From assembly GCF_022539665.2 (NCBI RefSeq), contig NC_081340.1, positions 310,001-374,000 on the forward strand: DNA of 64,000 nt. The letters run 5' to 3'. Position 1 is the stretch's first letter. Each line of letters starts with the position of its first letter. Positions 33,774 through 45,290 of the stretch are shown here, piece by piece. The translations under genes and the position numbers were made by a program. The stretch comes from Daphnia carinata. Its lineage: Eukaryota > Arthropoda > Branchiopoda > Diplostraca > Daphniidae. Under the pieces are notes generated by a model, which saw only the letters and a list, made by a program, of their open reading frames with translations, was not told the DNA's origin and did no database searches.

Positions 33774-33893
33774 GTCAACGGCCATACCACGTAGAACAAA
33801 CCTTGTCTCGTCAGCTCCAGGAAGTTAAGCTACGTCGGGTTCCGTTAGTACCTAGATGGGTGACCGCTTGGGAATACGGGATGCTGTTGGCAT
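33774..33893 (+). rRNA. 5S rRNA, weakened terminator
   Basis: Intact gene, but the stop is reduced from T4 to T3 (aaaaactttatat), so read-through into the spacer is plausible for this copy. The following spacer is a subtype 1/2 hybrid. Confidence 0.95.
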
Positions 33894-34239
33894 CAAAAAC
33901 TTTATATCCACCTAGCCGTTTTTGGATGAATCACAGGGAAGTACGAACCATCTCGCGGTAAATTCTAGTATTTTCTAAAACGCCACCTAGTGGTCAGTTT
34001 TTAAATTTCATCTTCTATAAACTAAAGGGTTTTTTAAAACGAGAACACAAAAGGTATGGTACATTTCTGTGAGAAAAGTGACCTCTTTAAAGAAAGTGAA
34101 TTTTATTTGTTTGCATTTTTGTGGTTGACCGAACGCGATGGTTACCAGTCCAATATCCTTAACTATATAAATCAATTGTACTTGTGCTGGTTTTAATGGA
34201 CATTACTGGAGTGTATTCATTTTATTTTGGAACTGAATT

Positions 34240-34359
34240 GTCAACGGCCATACCACGTAGAACAAACCTTGTCTCGTCAGCTCCAGGAAGTTAAGCTACG
34301 TCGGGTTCCGTTAGTACCTAGATGGGTGACCGCTTGGGAATACGGGATGCTGTTGGCAT
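34240..34359 (+). rRNA. 5S rRNA
   Basis: Reference-type 120-nt copy; 466 nt to next. Confidence 0.95.
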
Positions 34360-34705
34360 CAAAACTTTTATATCCACCTAGCCGTTTTTGGATGAATCAC
34401 AGGGAAGTACGAACCATCTCGCGGTAAATTCTAGTATTTTCTAAAACGCCACCTAGTGGTCAGTTTTGAAATTTCATCTCCTTCCAACTAAAGGGTTTTT
34501 TAAAACGAGAACACAAAAGGTATGGTACATTTCTGTGAGAAAAGTGACCTCTTTAAAGAAAGTGAATTTTATTTGTTTGCATTTTTGTGGTTGACCGAAC
34601 GCGATGGTTACCAGTCCAATATCCTTAACTATATAAATCAATTGTACTTGTGCTGGTTTTAATGGACATTACTGGAGTGTATTCATTTTATTTTGGAACT
34701 GAATT

Positions 34706-34825
34706 GTCAACGGCCATACCACGTAGAACAAACCTTGTCTCGTCAGCTCCAGGAAGTTAAGCTACGTCGGGTTCCGTTAGTACCTAGATGGGTGACCGCT
34801 TGGGAATACGGGATGCTGTTGGCAT
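34706..34825 (+). rRNA. 5S rRNA
   Basis: Reference-type 120-nt copy; 465 nt to next. Confidence 0.95.
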
Positions 34826-35170
34826 CAAAACTTTTATATCCACCTAGCCGTTTTTGGATGAATCACAGGGAAGTACGAACCATCTCGCGGTAAATTCTAG
34901 TATTTTCTAAAACGCCACCTAGTGGTCAGTTTTGAAATTTCATCTCCTTCCAACTAAAGGGTTTTTAAAACGAGAACACAAAAGGTATGGTACATTTCTG
35001 TGAGAAAAGTGACCTCTTTAAAGAAAGTGAATTTTATTTGTTTGCATTTTTGTGGTTGACCGAACGCGATGGTTACCAGTCCAATATCCTTAACTATATA
35101 AATCAATTGTACTTGTGCTGGTTTTAATGGACATTACTGGAGTGTATTCATTTTATTTTGGAACTGAATT

Positions 35171-35290
35171 GTCAACGGCCATACCACGTAGAACAAACCT
35201 TGTCTCGTCAGCTCCAGGAAGTTAAGCTACGTCGGGTTCCGTTAGTACCTAGATGGGTGACCGCTTGGGAATACGGGATGCTGTTGGCAT
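35171..35290 (+). rRNA. 5S rRNA
   Basis: Reference-type 120-nt copy; 468 nt to next. Confidence 0.95.
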
Positions 35291-35638
35291 CAAAACTTTT
35301 ATATCCACCTAGCCGTTTTTGGATGAATCACAGGGAAGTACGAACCATCTCGCGGTAAATTCTAGTATTTTCTAAAACGCCACCTAGTGGTCAGTTTTTG
35401 TAAATTTCATCTCCTTCCAACTAAAGGGTTTTTTAAAACGAGAACACAAAAGGTATGGTACATTTCTGTGAGAAAAGTGACCTCTTTAAAGAAAGTGAAT
35501 TTTATTTGTTTGCATTTTTGTGGTTGACCGAACGCGATGGTTACCAGTCCAATATCCTTAACTATATAAATCAATTGTACTTGTGCTGGTTTTAATGGAC
35601 ATTACTGGAGTGTATTCATTTTATTTTGGAACTGAATT

Positions 35639-35758
35639 GTCAACGGCCATACCACGTAGAACAAACCTTGTCTCGTCAGCTCCAGGAAGTTAAGCTACGT
35701 CGGGTTCCGTTAGTACCTAGATGGGTGACCGCTTGGGAATACGGGATGCTGTTGGCAT
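35639..35758 (+). rRNA. 5S rRNA
   Basis: Reference-type 120-nt copy; 466 nt to next. Confidence 0.95.
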
Positions 35759-36104
35759 CAAAACTTTTATATCCACCTAGCCGTTTTTGGATGAATCACA
35801 GGGAAGTACGAACCATCTCGCGGTAAATTCTAGTATTTTCTAAAACGCCACCTAGTGGTCAGTTTTGAAATTTCATCTCCTTCCAACTAAAGGGTTTTTT
35901 AAAACGAGAACACAAAAGGTATGGTACATTTCTGTGAGAAAAGTGACCTCTTTAAAGAAAGTGAATTTTATTTGTTTGCATTTTTGTGGTTGACCGAACG
36001 CGATGGTTACCAGTCCAATATCCTTAACTATATAAATCAATTGTACTTGTGCTGGTTTTAATGGACATTACTGGAGTGTATTCATTTTATTTTGGAACTG
36101 AATT

Positions 36105-36224
36105 GTCAACGGCCATACCACGTAGAACAAACCTTGTCTCGTCAGCTCCAGGAAGTTAAGCTACGTCGGGTTCCGTTAGTACCTAGATGGGTGACCGCTT
36201 GGGAATACGGGATGCTGTTGGCAT
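36105..36224 (+). rRNA. 5S rRNA
   Basis: Reference-type 120-nt copy, the last before the second gap. Confidence 0.95.
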
Positions 36225-36400
36225 CAAAACTTTTATATCCACCTAGCCGTTTTTGGATGAATCACAGGGAAGTACGAACCATCTCGCGGTAAATTCTAGT
36301 ATTTTCTAAAACGCCACCTAGTGGTCAGTTTTGAAATTTCATCTCCTTCCAACTAAAGGGTTTTTTAAAACGAGAACACAAAAGGTATGGTACATTTCTG

Positions 36401-36500
36401 NNNNNNNNNNNNNNNNNNNNNNNNNNNNNNNNNNNNNNNNNNNNNNNNNNNNNNNNNNNNNNNNNNNNNNNNNNNNNNNNNNNNNNNNNNNNNNNNNNNN
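36401..36500. other. Assembly gap (100 N)
   Basis: Exactly 100 N. A plus-strand 5S spacer lies on the left and retrotransposon coding sequence on the right; the next 5S units are minus strand. Confidence 0.99.
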
Positions 36501-37518
36501 AGTGTGTTTCACAGTGACGACGATCGGAGTAAGATGGGACACAGAGGTGATTACTACGACACACCCGCAAGCAACGAAGAAGGAGGACTAAACCACGCCC
36601 AAAAAGAGCACATCACTCGCAGTTGCCGCAACTGCATGCGCAAAAACCTTCCCTCCTTTAGTGGCCGGCGATGCAGCCAATCAACGCATCGAGAGGCTAG
36701 CCACCAGCAGCCGAACGAGGACAGTTCGTCTTCGAAATAATCAACGCCCCCGAGGAAACGCTTAGAAAAGGGCTGCAAGAAGGAAAAGAGGAGGGAAGAG
36801 CAACAGGGAGAGGCAATGGGAAGCTTGTTGGATGCAGAAATTCCCAAACGGAAGAACTTTCATGCTCCACGAAAGTGTAAATAAGAAAAGATACGACGTC
36901 ACGGAACTATTATTGACTTTCGGCGCAAACATCGACATCACAGAAAAGGGTGAAACAATAGCTCACCGAGCCGCCGCAGACAACAACGAACACTTACTCA
37001 GAACCCTGTCATTCCACAGGTGTCAGTTTAGCGAATGGAACTGTTTGGGGAAACTCCCCTAATGGTGTACATCGCATTAAAAAACGAAGAAAGCATCAGT
37101 TTCTGTGGATAACTCCACTGATAAAACAGTTAAGTCGCGATGGAGAAACGATCCTACACTATAAGCAGAATTCAACAGCAAGAAGAATATGTCAACAGTG
37201 CATGCATGCACGGGTATAAACGTCAGCCAGAAATCTCCTGACGCGCCGTGGAAACGGCTTATTACAGCCGTACGATATGGGAACCCCGAGATAGTTGAAG
37301 TGCTGTTAAGGAACGGCGCAAGATATGACGAACCAGACTATCTTGGAAATTATGCCACGGATTACATCGGCGAGAGAGAAGAAAAATAGCTAAAGTATTC
37401 CCTTAACAGAAATATAAAACCGAGAAGAAAAGGCCAGAAAACGCTGATAATTCATTACGACCGAGAAAGGAGCTGCAAGAGGAGGAGAGGAGCCGGTTCA
37501 CCATCGGAAGAAGATTAA
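36501..37518 (+). pseudogene. Ankyrin-repeat ORF fragment, frameshifted
   Basis: Homologous to 58915-59905 but broken by many small indels (for example near 36640, 36700, 36755, 36830, 37040, 37165 and 37385). Ankyrin-type text is readable in short pieces (LLLTFGANIDITEKGET, NPEIVEVLLRNGARYD). It shows the natural C-terminus missing from the other copy: eight codons past GAG, ending at a TAA at 37516-37518. The indels sit close to a contig end, so decay and sequencing error are both possible. Confidence 0.88.
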
Positions 37519-37754
37519 CTACAAGAATCGCCGCACCCACCAAGTAGAACCCAGAGTACAATATTTTGATTTAAAAAAAAATACATCCTAGATATCTTGG
37601 AACGTAGATTTAGCCTCAAAGAAAAAAAATGTAACCCAAGAAAGCTTATTCGTATAAACAATGTTGAAGTGTGTAGTTCCATTTGTACACGCCTAGGGCA
37701 TAAGTAATATCTAGAGTGTAGTATGTAGTTGGAGGACCAAATCTTATCGATAAT
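37519..37754 (+). other. Gypsy copy 2 3' untranslated region
   Basis: 236 bp between the ankyrin ORF stop and the polypurine tract; AT-rich, with no gene or motif that I can support. Confidence 0.6.
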
Positions 37755-37765
37755 GGGGGGAGGAA
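37755..37765 (+). promoter_or_regulatory. Gypsy polypurine tract
   Basis: GGGGGGAGGAA abuts the LTR start TGTAATGAG, the plus-strand primer site of reverse transcription. Confidence 0.85.
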
Positions 37766-38023
37766 TGTAATGAGTCAATGTACACTTTCATGTATACTTG
37801 ACGGTAGCCTATGCTATCCTTGACGTAGGTGTGACGCGTAGTGTACACACTACGTCACCACCTATCGAATATGAGCCGCTCTGAGTATGTTTAGCGCAGC
37901 GCCTCCATGACACGGAGTTGGGTATGGCGCGTGGTATACAGCCATCGCGCCATGACCTTGTCACGCCCCCGCCGTCTAAGCGTGATGCTAATTATCCCCG
38001 CCGTCTAGCCCTCTACTGCTATA
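37766..38023 (+). repeat. Gypsy 3' LTR, 3'-truncated
   Basis: Matches 49187 onward with a single substitution over the first 230 bp or so, then a small rearrangement (tccccgccgtctagccctc replaces tcaccgtgacgtgcg...). It ends at the tgctata that precedes the TATA box. About 100 bp including TATA, R and U5 are missing. Confidence 0.9.
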
Positions 38024-38188
38024 CCATTCTTTTTGTGTTCTCGTTTTAAAATACCTTTAGTTTATAGAAGATGAAATTTAAAAACTGACCACTAGGTGGC
38101 GTTTTAGAAAATACTAGAATTCACCGCGAGATGGTTCGTACTTCCCTGTGATTCATTCAAAAACGGCTAGGTGGATATAAAAGTTTTG

Positions 38189-38308
38189 ATGCCAACAGCA
38201 TCCCGTATTCCCAAGCGGTCACCCATCTAGGTACTAACGGAACCCGACGTAGCTTAACTTCCTGGAGCTGACGAGACAAGGTTTGTTCTACGTGGTATGG
38301 CCGTTGAC
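38189..38308 (-). rRNA. 5S rRNA
   Basis: Reference-type 120-nt copy; 466 nt to next. Confidence 0.95.
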
Positions 38309-38654
38309 AATTCAGTTCCAAAATAAAATGAATACACTCCAGTAATGTCCATTAAAACCAGCACAAGTACAATTGATTTATATAGTTAAGGATATTGGAC
38401 TGGTAACCATCGCGTTCGGTCAACCACAAAAATGCAAACAAATAAAATTCACTTTCTTTAAAGAGGTCACTTTTCTCACGGAAATGTACCATACCTTTTG
38501 TGTTCTCGTTTTAAAAAACCCTTTAGTTGGAAGGAGATGAAATTTAAAAACTGACCACTAGGTGGCGTTTTAGAAAATACTAGAATTCACCGCGAGATGG
38601 TTCGTACTTCCCTGTGATTCATTCAAAAACGGCTAGGTGGATATAAAAGTTTTG

Positions 38655-38774
38655 ATGCCAACAGCATCCCGTATTCCCAAGCGGTCACCCATCTAGGTAC
38701 TAACGGAACCCGACGTAGCTTAACTTCCTGGAGCTGACGAGACAAGGTTTGTTCTACGTGGTATGGCCGTTGAC
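38655..38774 (-). rRNA. 5S rRNA
   Basis: Reference-type 120-nt copy; 466 nt to next. Confidence 0.95.
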
Positions 38775-39120
38775 AATTCAGTTCCAAAATAAAATGAATA
38801 CACTCCAGTAATGTCCATTAAAACCAGCACAAGTACAATTGATTTATATAGTTAAGGATATTGGACTGGTAACCATCGCGTTCGGTCAACCACAAAAATG
38901 CAAACAAATAAAATTCACTTTCTTTAAAGAGGTCACTTTTCTCACGGAAATGTAGCATACCTTTTGTGTTCTCGTTTTAAAAAACCCTTTAGTTGGAAGG
39001 AGATGAAATTTAAAAACTGACCACTAGGTGGCGTTTTAGAAAATACTAGAATTCACCGCGAGATGGTTCGTACTTCCCTGTGATTCATTCAAAAACGGCT
39101 AGGTGGATATAAAAGTTTTG

Positions 39121-39240
39121 ATGCCAACAGCATCCCGTATTCCCAAGCAGTCACCCATCTAGGTACTAACGGAACCCGACGTAGCTTAACTTCCTGGAGC
39201 TGACGAGACAAGGTTTGTTCTACGTGGTATGGCCGTTGAC
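39121..39240 (-). rRNA. 5S rRNA, C92T variant
   Basis: 120 nt with C92T inside box C (plus strand aagcagtcac). Confidence 0.94.
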
Positions 39241-39586
39241 AATTCAGTTCCAAAATAAAATGAATACACTCCAGTAATGTCCATTAAAACCAGCACAAGT
39301 ACAATTGATTTATATAGTTAAGGATATTGGACTGGTAACCATCGCGTTCGGTCAACCACAAAAATGCAAACAAATAAAATTCACTTTCTTTAAAGAGGTC
39401 ACTTTTCTCACGGAAATGTAGCATACCTTTTGTGTTCTCGTTTTAAAAAACCCTTTAGTTGGAAGGAGATGAAATTTAAAAACTGACCACTAGGTGGCGT
39501 TTTAGAAAATACTAGAATTCACCGCGAGATGGTTCGTACTTCCCTGTGATTCATTCAAAAACGGCTAGGTGGATATAAAAGTTTTG

Positions 39587-39706
39587 ATGCCAACAGCATC
39601 CCGTATTCCCAAGCAGTCACCCATCTAGGTACTAACGGAACCCGACGTAGCTTAACTTCCTGGAGCTGACGAGACAAGGTTTGTTCTACGTGGTATGGCC
39701 GTTGAC
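39587..39706 (-). rRNA. 5S rRNA, C92T variant
   Basis: 120 nt, C92T in box C; 466 nt to next. Confidence 0.94.
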
Positions 39707-40052
39707 AATTCAGTTCCAAAATAAAATGAATACACTCCAGTAATGTCCATTAAAACCAGCACAAGTACAATTGATTTATATAGTTAAGGATATTGGACTG
39801 GTAACCATCGCGTTCGGTCAACCACAAAAATGCAAACAAATAAAATTCACTTTCTTTAAAGAGGTCACTTTTCTCACGGAAATGTACCATACCTTTTGTG
39901 TTCTCGTTTTAAAAAACCCTTTAGTTGGAAGGAGATGAAATTTAAAAACTGACCACTAGGTGGCGTTTTAGAAAATACTAGAATTCACCGCGAGATGGTT
40001 CGTACTTCCCTGTGATTCATTCAAAAACGGCTAGGTGGATATAAAAGTTTTG

Positions 40053-40172
40053 ATGCCAACAGCATCCCGTATTCCCAAGCGGTCACCCATCTAGGTACTA
40101 ACGGAACCCGACGTAGCTTAACTTCCTGGAGCTGACGAGACAAGGTTTGTTCTACGTGGTATGGCCGTTGAC
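40053..40172 (-). rRNA. 5S rRNA
   Basis: Reference-type 120-nt copy; 466 nt to next. Confidence 0.95.
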
Positions 40173-40518
40173 AATTCAGTTCCAAAATAAAATGAATACA
40201 CTCCAGTAATGTCCATTAAAACCAGCACAAGTACAATTGATTTATATAGTTAAGGATATTGGACTGGTAACCATCGCGTTCGGTCAACCACAAAAATGCA
40301 AACAAATAAAATTCACTTTCTTTAAAGAGGTCACTTTTCTCACGGAAATGTAGCATACCTTTTGTGTTCTCGTTTTAAAAAACCCTTTAGTTGGAAGGAG
40401 ATGAAATTTAAAAACTGACCACTAGGTGGCGTTTTAGAAAATACTAGAATTCACCGCGAGATGGTTCGTACTTCCCTGTGATTCATTCAAAAACGGCTAG
40501 GTGGATATAAAAGTTTTG

Positions 40519-40638
40519 ATGCCAACAGCATCCCGTATTCCCAAGCAGTCACCCATCTAGGTACTAACGGAACCCGACGTAGCTTAACTTCCTGGAGCTG
40601 ACGAGACAAGGTTTGTTCTACGTGGTATGGCCGTTGAC
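40519..40638 (-). rRNA. 5S rRNA, C92T variant
   Basis: 120 nt, C92T in box C; 466 nt to next. Confidence 0.94.
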
Positions 40639-40984
40639 AATTCAGTTCCAAAATAAAATGAATACACTCCAGTAATGTCCATTAAAACCAGCACAAGTAC
40701 AATTGATTTATATAGTTAAGGATATTGGACTGGTAACCATCGCGTTCGGTCAACCACAAAAATGCAAACAAATAAAATTCACTTTCTTTAAAGAGGTCAC
40801 TTTTCTCACGGAAATGTACCATACCTTTTGTGTTCTCGTTTTAAAAAACCCTTTAGTTGGAAGGAGATGAAATTTAAAAACTGACCACTAGGTGGCGTTT
40901 TAGAAAATACTAGAATTCACCGCGAGATGGTTCGTACTTCCCTGTGATTCATTCAAAAACGGCTAGGTGGATATAAAAGTTTTG

Positions 40985-41104
40985 ATGCCAACAGCATCCC
41001 GTATTCCCAAGCGGTCACCCATCTAGGTACTAACGGAACCCGACGTAGCTTAACTTCCTGGAGCTGACGAGACAAGGTTTGTTCTACGTGGTATGGCCGT
41101 TGAC
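40985..41104 (-). rRNA. 5S rRNA
   Basis: Reference-type 120-nt copy; 468 nt to next (two extra A near 41260). Confidence 0.95.
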
Positions 41105-41452
41105 AATTCAGTTCCAAAATAAAATGAATACACTCCAGTAATGTCCATTAAAACCAGCACAAGTACAATTGATTTATATAGTTAAGGATATTGGACTGGT
41201 AACCATCGCGTTCGGTCAACCACAAAAATGCAAACAAATAAAATTCACTTTCTTTAAAAAGAGGTCACTTTTCTCACGGAAATGTAGCATACCTTTTGTG
41301 TTCTCGTTTTAAAAAACCCTTTAGTTGGAAGGAGATGAAATTTAAAAACTGACCACTAGGTGGCGTTTTAGAAAATACTAGAATTCACCGCGAGATGGTT
41401 CGTACTTCCCTGTGATTCATTCAAAAACGGCTAGGTGGATATAAAAGTTTTG

Positions 41453-41572
41453 ATGCCAACAGCATCCCGTATTCCCAAGCGGTCACCCATCTAGGTACTA
41501 ACGGAACCCGACGTAGCTTAACTTCCTGGAGCTGACGAGACAAGGTTTGTTCTACGTGGTATGGCCGTTGAC
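41453..41572 (-). rRNA. 5S rRNA
   Basis: Reference-type 120-nt copy; 466 nt to next. Confidence 0.95.
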
Positions 41573-41918
41573 AATTCAGTTCCAAAATAAAATGAATACA
41601 CTCCAGTAATGTCCATTAAAACCAGCACAAGTACAATTGATTTATATAGTTAAGGATATTGGACTGGTAACCATCGCGTTCGGTCAACCACAAAAATGCA
41701 AACAAATAAAATTCACTTTCTTTAAAGAGGTCACTTTTCTCACGGAAATGTACCATACCTTTTGTGTTCTCGTTTTAAAAAACCCTTTAGTTGGAAGGAG
41801 ATGAAATTTAAAAACTGACCACTAGGTGGCGTTTTAGAAAATACTAGAATTCACCGCGAGATGGTTCGTACTTCCCTGTGATTCATTCAAAAACGGCTAG
41901 GTGGATATAAAAGTTTTG

Positions 41919-42038
41919 ATGCCAACAGCATCCCGTATTCCCAAGCAGTCACCCATCTAGGTACTAACGGAACCCGACGTAGCTTAACTTCCTGGAGCTG
42001 ACGAGACAAGGTTTGTTCTACGTGGTATGGCCGTTGAC
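41919..42038 (-). rRNA. 5S rRNA, C92T variant
   Basis: 120 nt, C92T in box C; 466 nt to next. Confidence 0.94.
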
Positions 42039-42384
42039 AATTCAGTTCCAAAATAAAATGAATACACTCCAGTAATGTCCATTAAAACCAGCACAAGTAC
42101 AATTGATTTATATAGTTAAGGATATTGGACTGGTAACCATCGCGTTCGGTCAACCACAAAAATGCAAACAAATAAAATTCACTTTCTTTAAAGAGGTCAC
42201 TTTTCTCACGGAAATGTACCATACCTTTTGTGTTCTCGTTTTAAAAAACCCTTTTTTTGGAAGGAGATGAAATTTAAAAACTGACCACTAGGTGGCGTTT
42301 TAGAAAATACTAGAATTCACCGCGAGATGGTTCGTACTTTCCTGTGATTCATTCAAAAACGGCTAGGTGGATATAAAAGTTTTG

Positions 42385-42504
42385 ATGCCAACAGCATCCC
42401 GTATTCCCAAGCGGTCACCCATCTAGGTACTAACGGAACCCGACGTAGCTTAACTTCCTGGAGCTGACGAGACAAGGTTTGTTCTACGTGGTATGGCCGT
42501 TGAC
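42385..42504 (-). rRNA. 5S rRNA
   Basis: Reference-type 120-nt copy; 466 nt to next. Confidence 0.95.
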
Positions 42505-42850
42505 AATTCAGTTCCAAAATAAAATGAATACACTCCAGTAATGTCCATTAAAACCAGCACAAGTACAATTGATTTATATAGTTAAGGATATTGGACTGGT
42601 AACCATCGCGTTCGGTCAACCACAAAAATGCAAACAAATAAAATTCACTTTCTTTAAAGAGGTCACTTTTCTCACGGAAATGTAGCATACCTTTTGTGTT
42701 CTCGTTTTAAAAAACCCTTTAGTTGGAAGGAGATGAAATTTAAAAACTGACCACTAGGTGGCGTTTTAGAAAATACTAGAATTCACCGCGAGATGGTTCG
42801 TACTTCCCTGTGATTCATTCAAAAACGGCTAGGTGGATATAAAAGTTTTG

Positions 42851-42970
42851 ATGCCAACAGCATCCCGTATTCCCAAGCGGTCACCCATCTAGGTACTAAC
42901 GGAACCCGACGTAGCTTAACTTCCTGGAGCTGACGAGACAAGGTTTGTTCTACGTGGTATGGCCGTTGAC
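42851..42970 (-). rRNA. 5S rRNA
   Basis: Reference-type 120-nt copy; 466 nt to next. Confidence 0.95.
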
Positions 42971-43316
42971 AATTCAGTTCCAAAATAAAATGAATACACT
43001 CCAGTAATGTCCATTAAAACCAGCACAAGTACAATTGATTTATATAGTTAAGGATATTGGACTGGTAACCATCGCGTTCGGTCAACCACAAAAATGCAAA
43101 CAAATAAAATTCACTTTCTTTAAAGAGGTCACTTTTCTCACGGAAATGTACCATACCTTTTGTGTTCTCGTTTTAAAAAACCCTTTAGTTGGAAGGAGAT
43201 GAAATTTAAAAACTGACCACTAGGTGGCGTTTTAGAAAATACTAGAATTCACCGCGAGATGGTTCGTACTTCCCTGTGATTCATTCAAAAACGGCTAGGT
43301 GGATATAAAAGTTTTG

Positions 43317-43436
43317 ATGCCAACAGCATCCCGTATTCCCAAGCAGTCACCCATCTAGGTACTAACGGAACCCGACGTAGCTTAACTTCCTGGAGCTGAC
43401 GAGACAAGGTTTGTTCTACGTGGTATGGCCGTTGAC
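43317..43436 (-). rRNA. 5S rRNA, C92T variant
   Basis: 120 nt, C92T in box C; 466 nt to next. Confidence 0.94.
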
Positions 43437-43782
43437 AATTCAGTTCCAAAATAAAATGAATACACTCCAGTAATGTCCATTAAAACCAGCACAAGTACAA
43501 TTGATTTATATAGTTAAGGATATTGGACTGGTAACCATCGCGTTCGGTCAACCACAAAAATGCAAACAAATAAAATTCACTTTCTTTAAAGAGGTCACTT
43601 TTCTCACGGAAATGTACCATACCTTTTGTGTTCTCGTTTTAAAAAACCCTTTAGTTGGAAGGAGATGAAATTTAAAAACTGACCACTAGGTGGCGTTTTA
43701 GAAAATACTAGAATTCACCGCGAGATGGTTCGTACTTCCCTGTGATTCATTCAAAAACGGCTAGGTGGATATAAAAGTTTTG

Positions 43783-43902
43783 ATGCCAACAGCATCCCGT
43801 ATTCCCAAGCAGTCACCCATCTAGGTACTAACGGAACCCGACGTAGCTTAACTTCCTGGAGCTGACGAGACAAGGTTTGTTCTACGTGGTATGGCCGTTG
43901 AC
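43783..43902 (-). rRNA. 5S rRNA, C92T variant
   Basis: 120 nt, C92T in box C; 466 nt to next. Confidence 0.94.
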
Positions 43903-44248
43903 AATTCAGTTCCAAAATAAAATGAATACACTCCAGTAATGTCCATTAAAACCAGCACAAGTACAATTGATTTATATAGTTAAGGATATTGGACTGGTAA
44001 CCATCGCGTTCGGTCAACCACAAAAATGCAAACAAATAAAATTCACTTTCTTTAAAGAGGTCACTTTTCTCACGGAAATGTACCATACCTTTTGTGTTCT
44101 CGTTTTAAAAAACCCTTTAGTTGGAAGGAGATGAAATTTAAAAACTGACCACTAGGTGGCGTTTTAGAAAATACTAGAATTCACCGCGAGATGGTTCGTA
44201 CTTCCCTGTGATTCATTCAAAAACGGCTAGGTGGATATAAAAGTTTTG

Positions 44249-44368
44249 ATGCCAACAGCATCCCGTATTCCCAAGCGGTCACCCATCTAGGTACTAACGG
44301 AACCCGACGTAGCTTAACTTCCTGGAGCTGACGAGACAAGGTTTGTTCTACGTGGTATGGCCGTTGAC
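44249..44368 (-). rRNA. 5S rRNA
   Basis: Reference-type 120-nt copy; 466 nt to next. Confidence 0.95.
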
Positions 44369-44714
44369 AATTCAGTTCCAAAATAAAATGAATACACTCC
44401 AGTAATGTCCATTAAAACCAGCACAAGTACAATTGATTTATATAGTTAAGGATATTGGACTGGTAACCATCGCGTTCGGTCAACCACAAAAATGCAAACA
44501 AATAAAATTCACTTTCTTTAAAGAGGTCACTTTTCTCACGGAAATGTACCATACCTTTTGTGTTCTCGTTTTAAAAAACCCTTTAGTTGGAAGGAGATGA
44601 AATTTAAAAACTGACCACTAGGTGGCGTTTTAGAAAATACTAGAATTCACCGCGAGATGGTTCGTACTTCCCTGTGATTCATTCAAAAACGGCTAGGTGG
44701 ATATAAAAGTTTTG

Positions 44715-44834
44715 ATGCCAACAGCATCCCGTATTCCCAAGCGGTCACCCATCTAGGTACTAACGGAACCCGACGTAGCTTAACTTCCTGGAGCTGACGA
44801 GACAAGGTTTGTTCTACGTGGTATGGCCGTTGAC
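44715..44834 (-). rRNA. 5S rRNA
   Basis: Reference-type 120-nt copy; 466 nt to next. Confidence 0.95.
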
Positions 44835-45180
44835 AATTCAGTTCCAAAATAAAATGAATACACTCCAGTAATGTCCATTAAAACCAGCACAAGTACAATT
44901 GATTTATATAGTTAAGGATATTGGACTGGTAACCATCGCGTTCGGTCAACCACAAAAATGCAAACAAATAAAATTCACTTTCTTTAAAGAGGTCACTTTT
45001 CTCACGGAAATGTACCATACCTTTTGTGTTCTCGTTTTAAAAAACCCTTTAGTTGGAAGGAGATGAAATTTAAAAACTGACCACTAGGTGGCGTTTTAGA
45101 AAATACTAGAATTCACCGCGAGATGGTTCGTACTTCCCTGTGATTCATTCAAAAACGGCTAGGTGGATATAAAAGTTTTG

Positions 45181-45290
45181 ATGCCAACAGCATCCCGTAT
45201 TCCCAAGCAGTCACCCATCTAGGTACTAACGGAACCCGACGTAGCTTAACTTACGAGACAAGGTTTGTTCTACGTGGTATGGCCGTTGAC
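45181..45290 (-). pseudogene. 5S rRNA with 10-nt deletion
   Basis: 110 nt. Ten nt of the helix III loop region (plus strand cctggagctg) are deleted, just before box A, and C92T is present. It is probably not a functional ribosomal RNA even if transcribed. Confidence 0.88.

Larger units (their letters stand above)
27460..36400 (+). repeat. 5S rDNA tandem array, plus block downstream of BEL
   Basis: Nineteen genes, mostly in 466-bp units with spacer subtype 2 (ctccttccaactaaagggtttttt, gagaacacaaaaggtatgg). A minority of spacers (about 29345-29400, 31205-31260, 31670-31730) are subtype 1, and the one near 33998-34060 is a hybrid. The block ends in a spacer at an N run. Confidence 0.97.
36501..38023 (+). 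mobile_element. Ty3/gypsy element, 3' fragment (copy 2)
   Basis: Begins at a gap inside the ankyrin-domain ORF (matching 58915 onward of the larger copy) and continues through 3' UTR, polypurine tract and 258 bp of 3' LTR. The LTR stops at tgctata, just before its TATA box, and is joined to a subtype 1-like 5S spacer (ccattctttttgtg). It supplies the 3' end that the larger copy lacks. Confidence 0.92.

Noticed and set aside
16155-36400. A biological palindrome of 5S arrays
   Set aside because: Both orientation changes fall on 100-N placeholders, so scaffolding error is the simpler reading; reported as a check rather than as biology.
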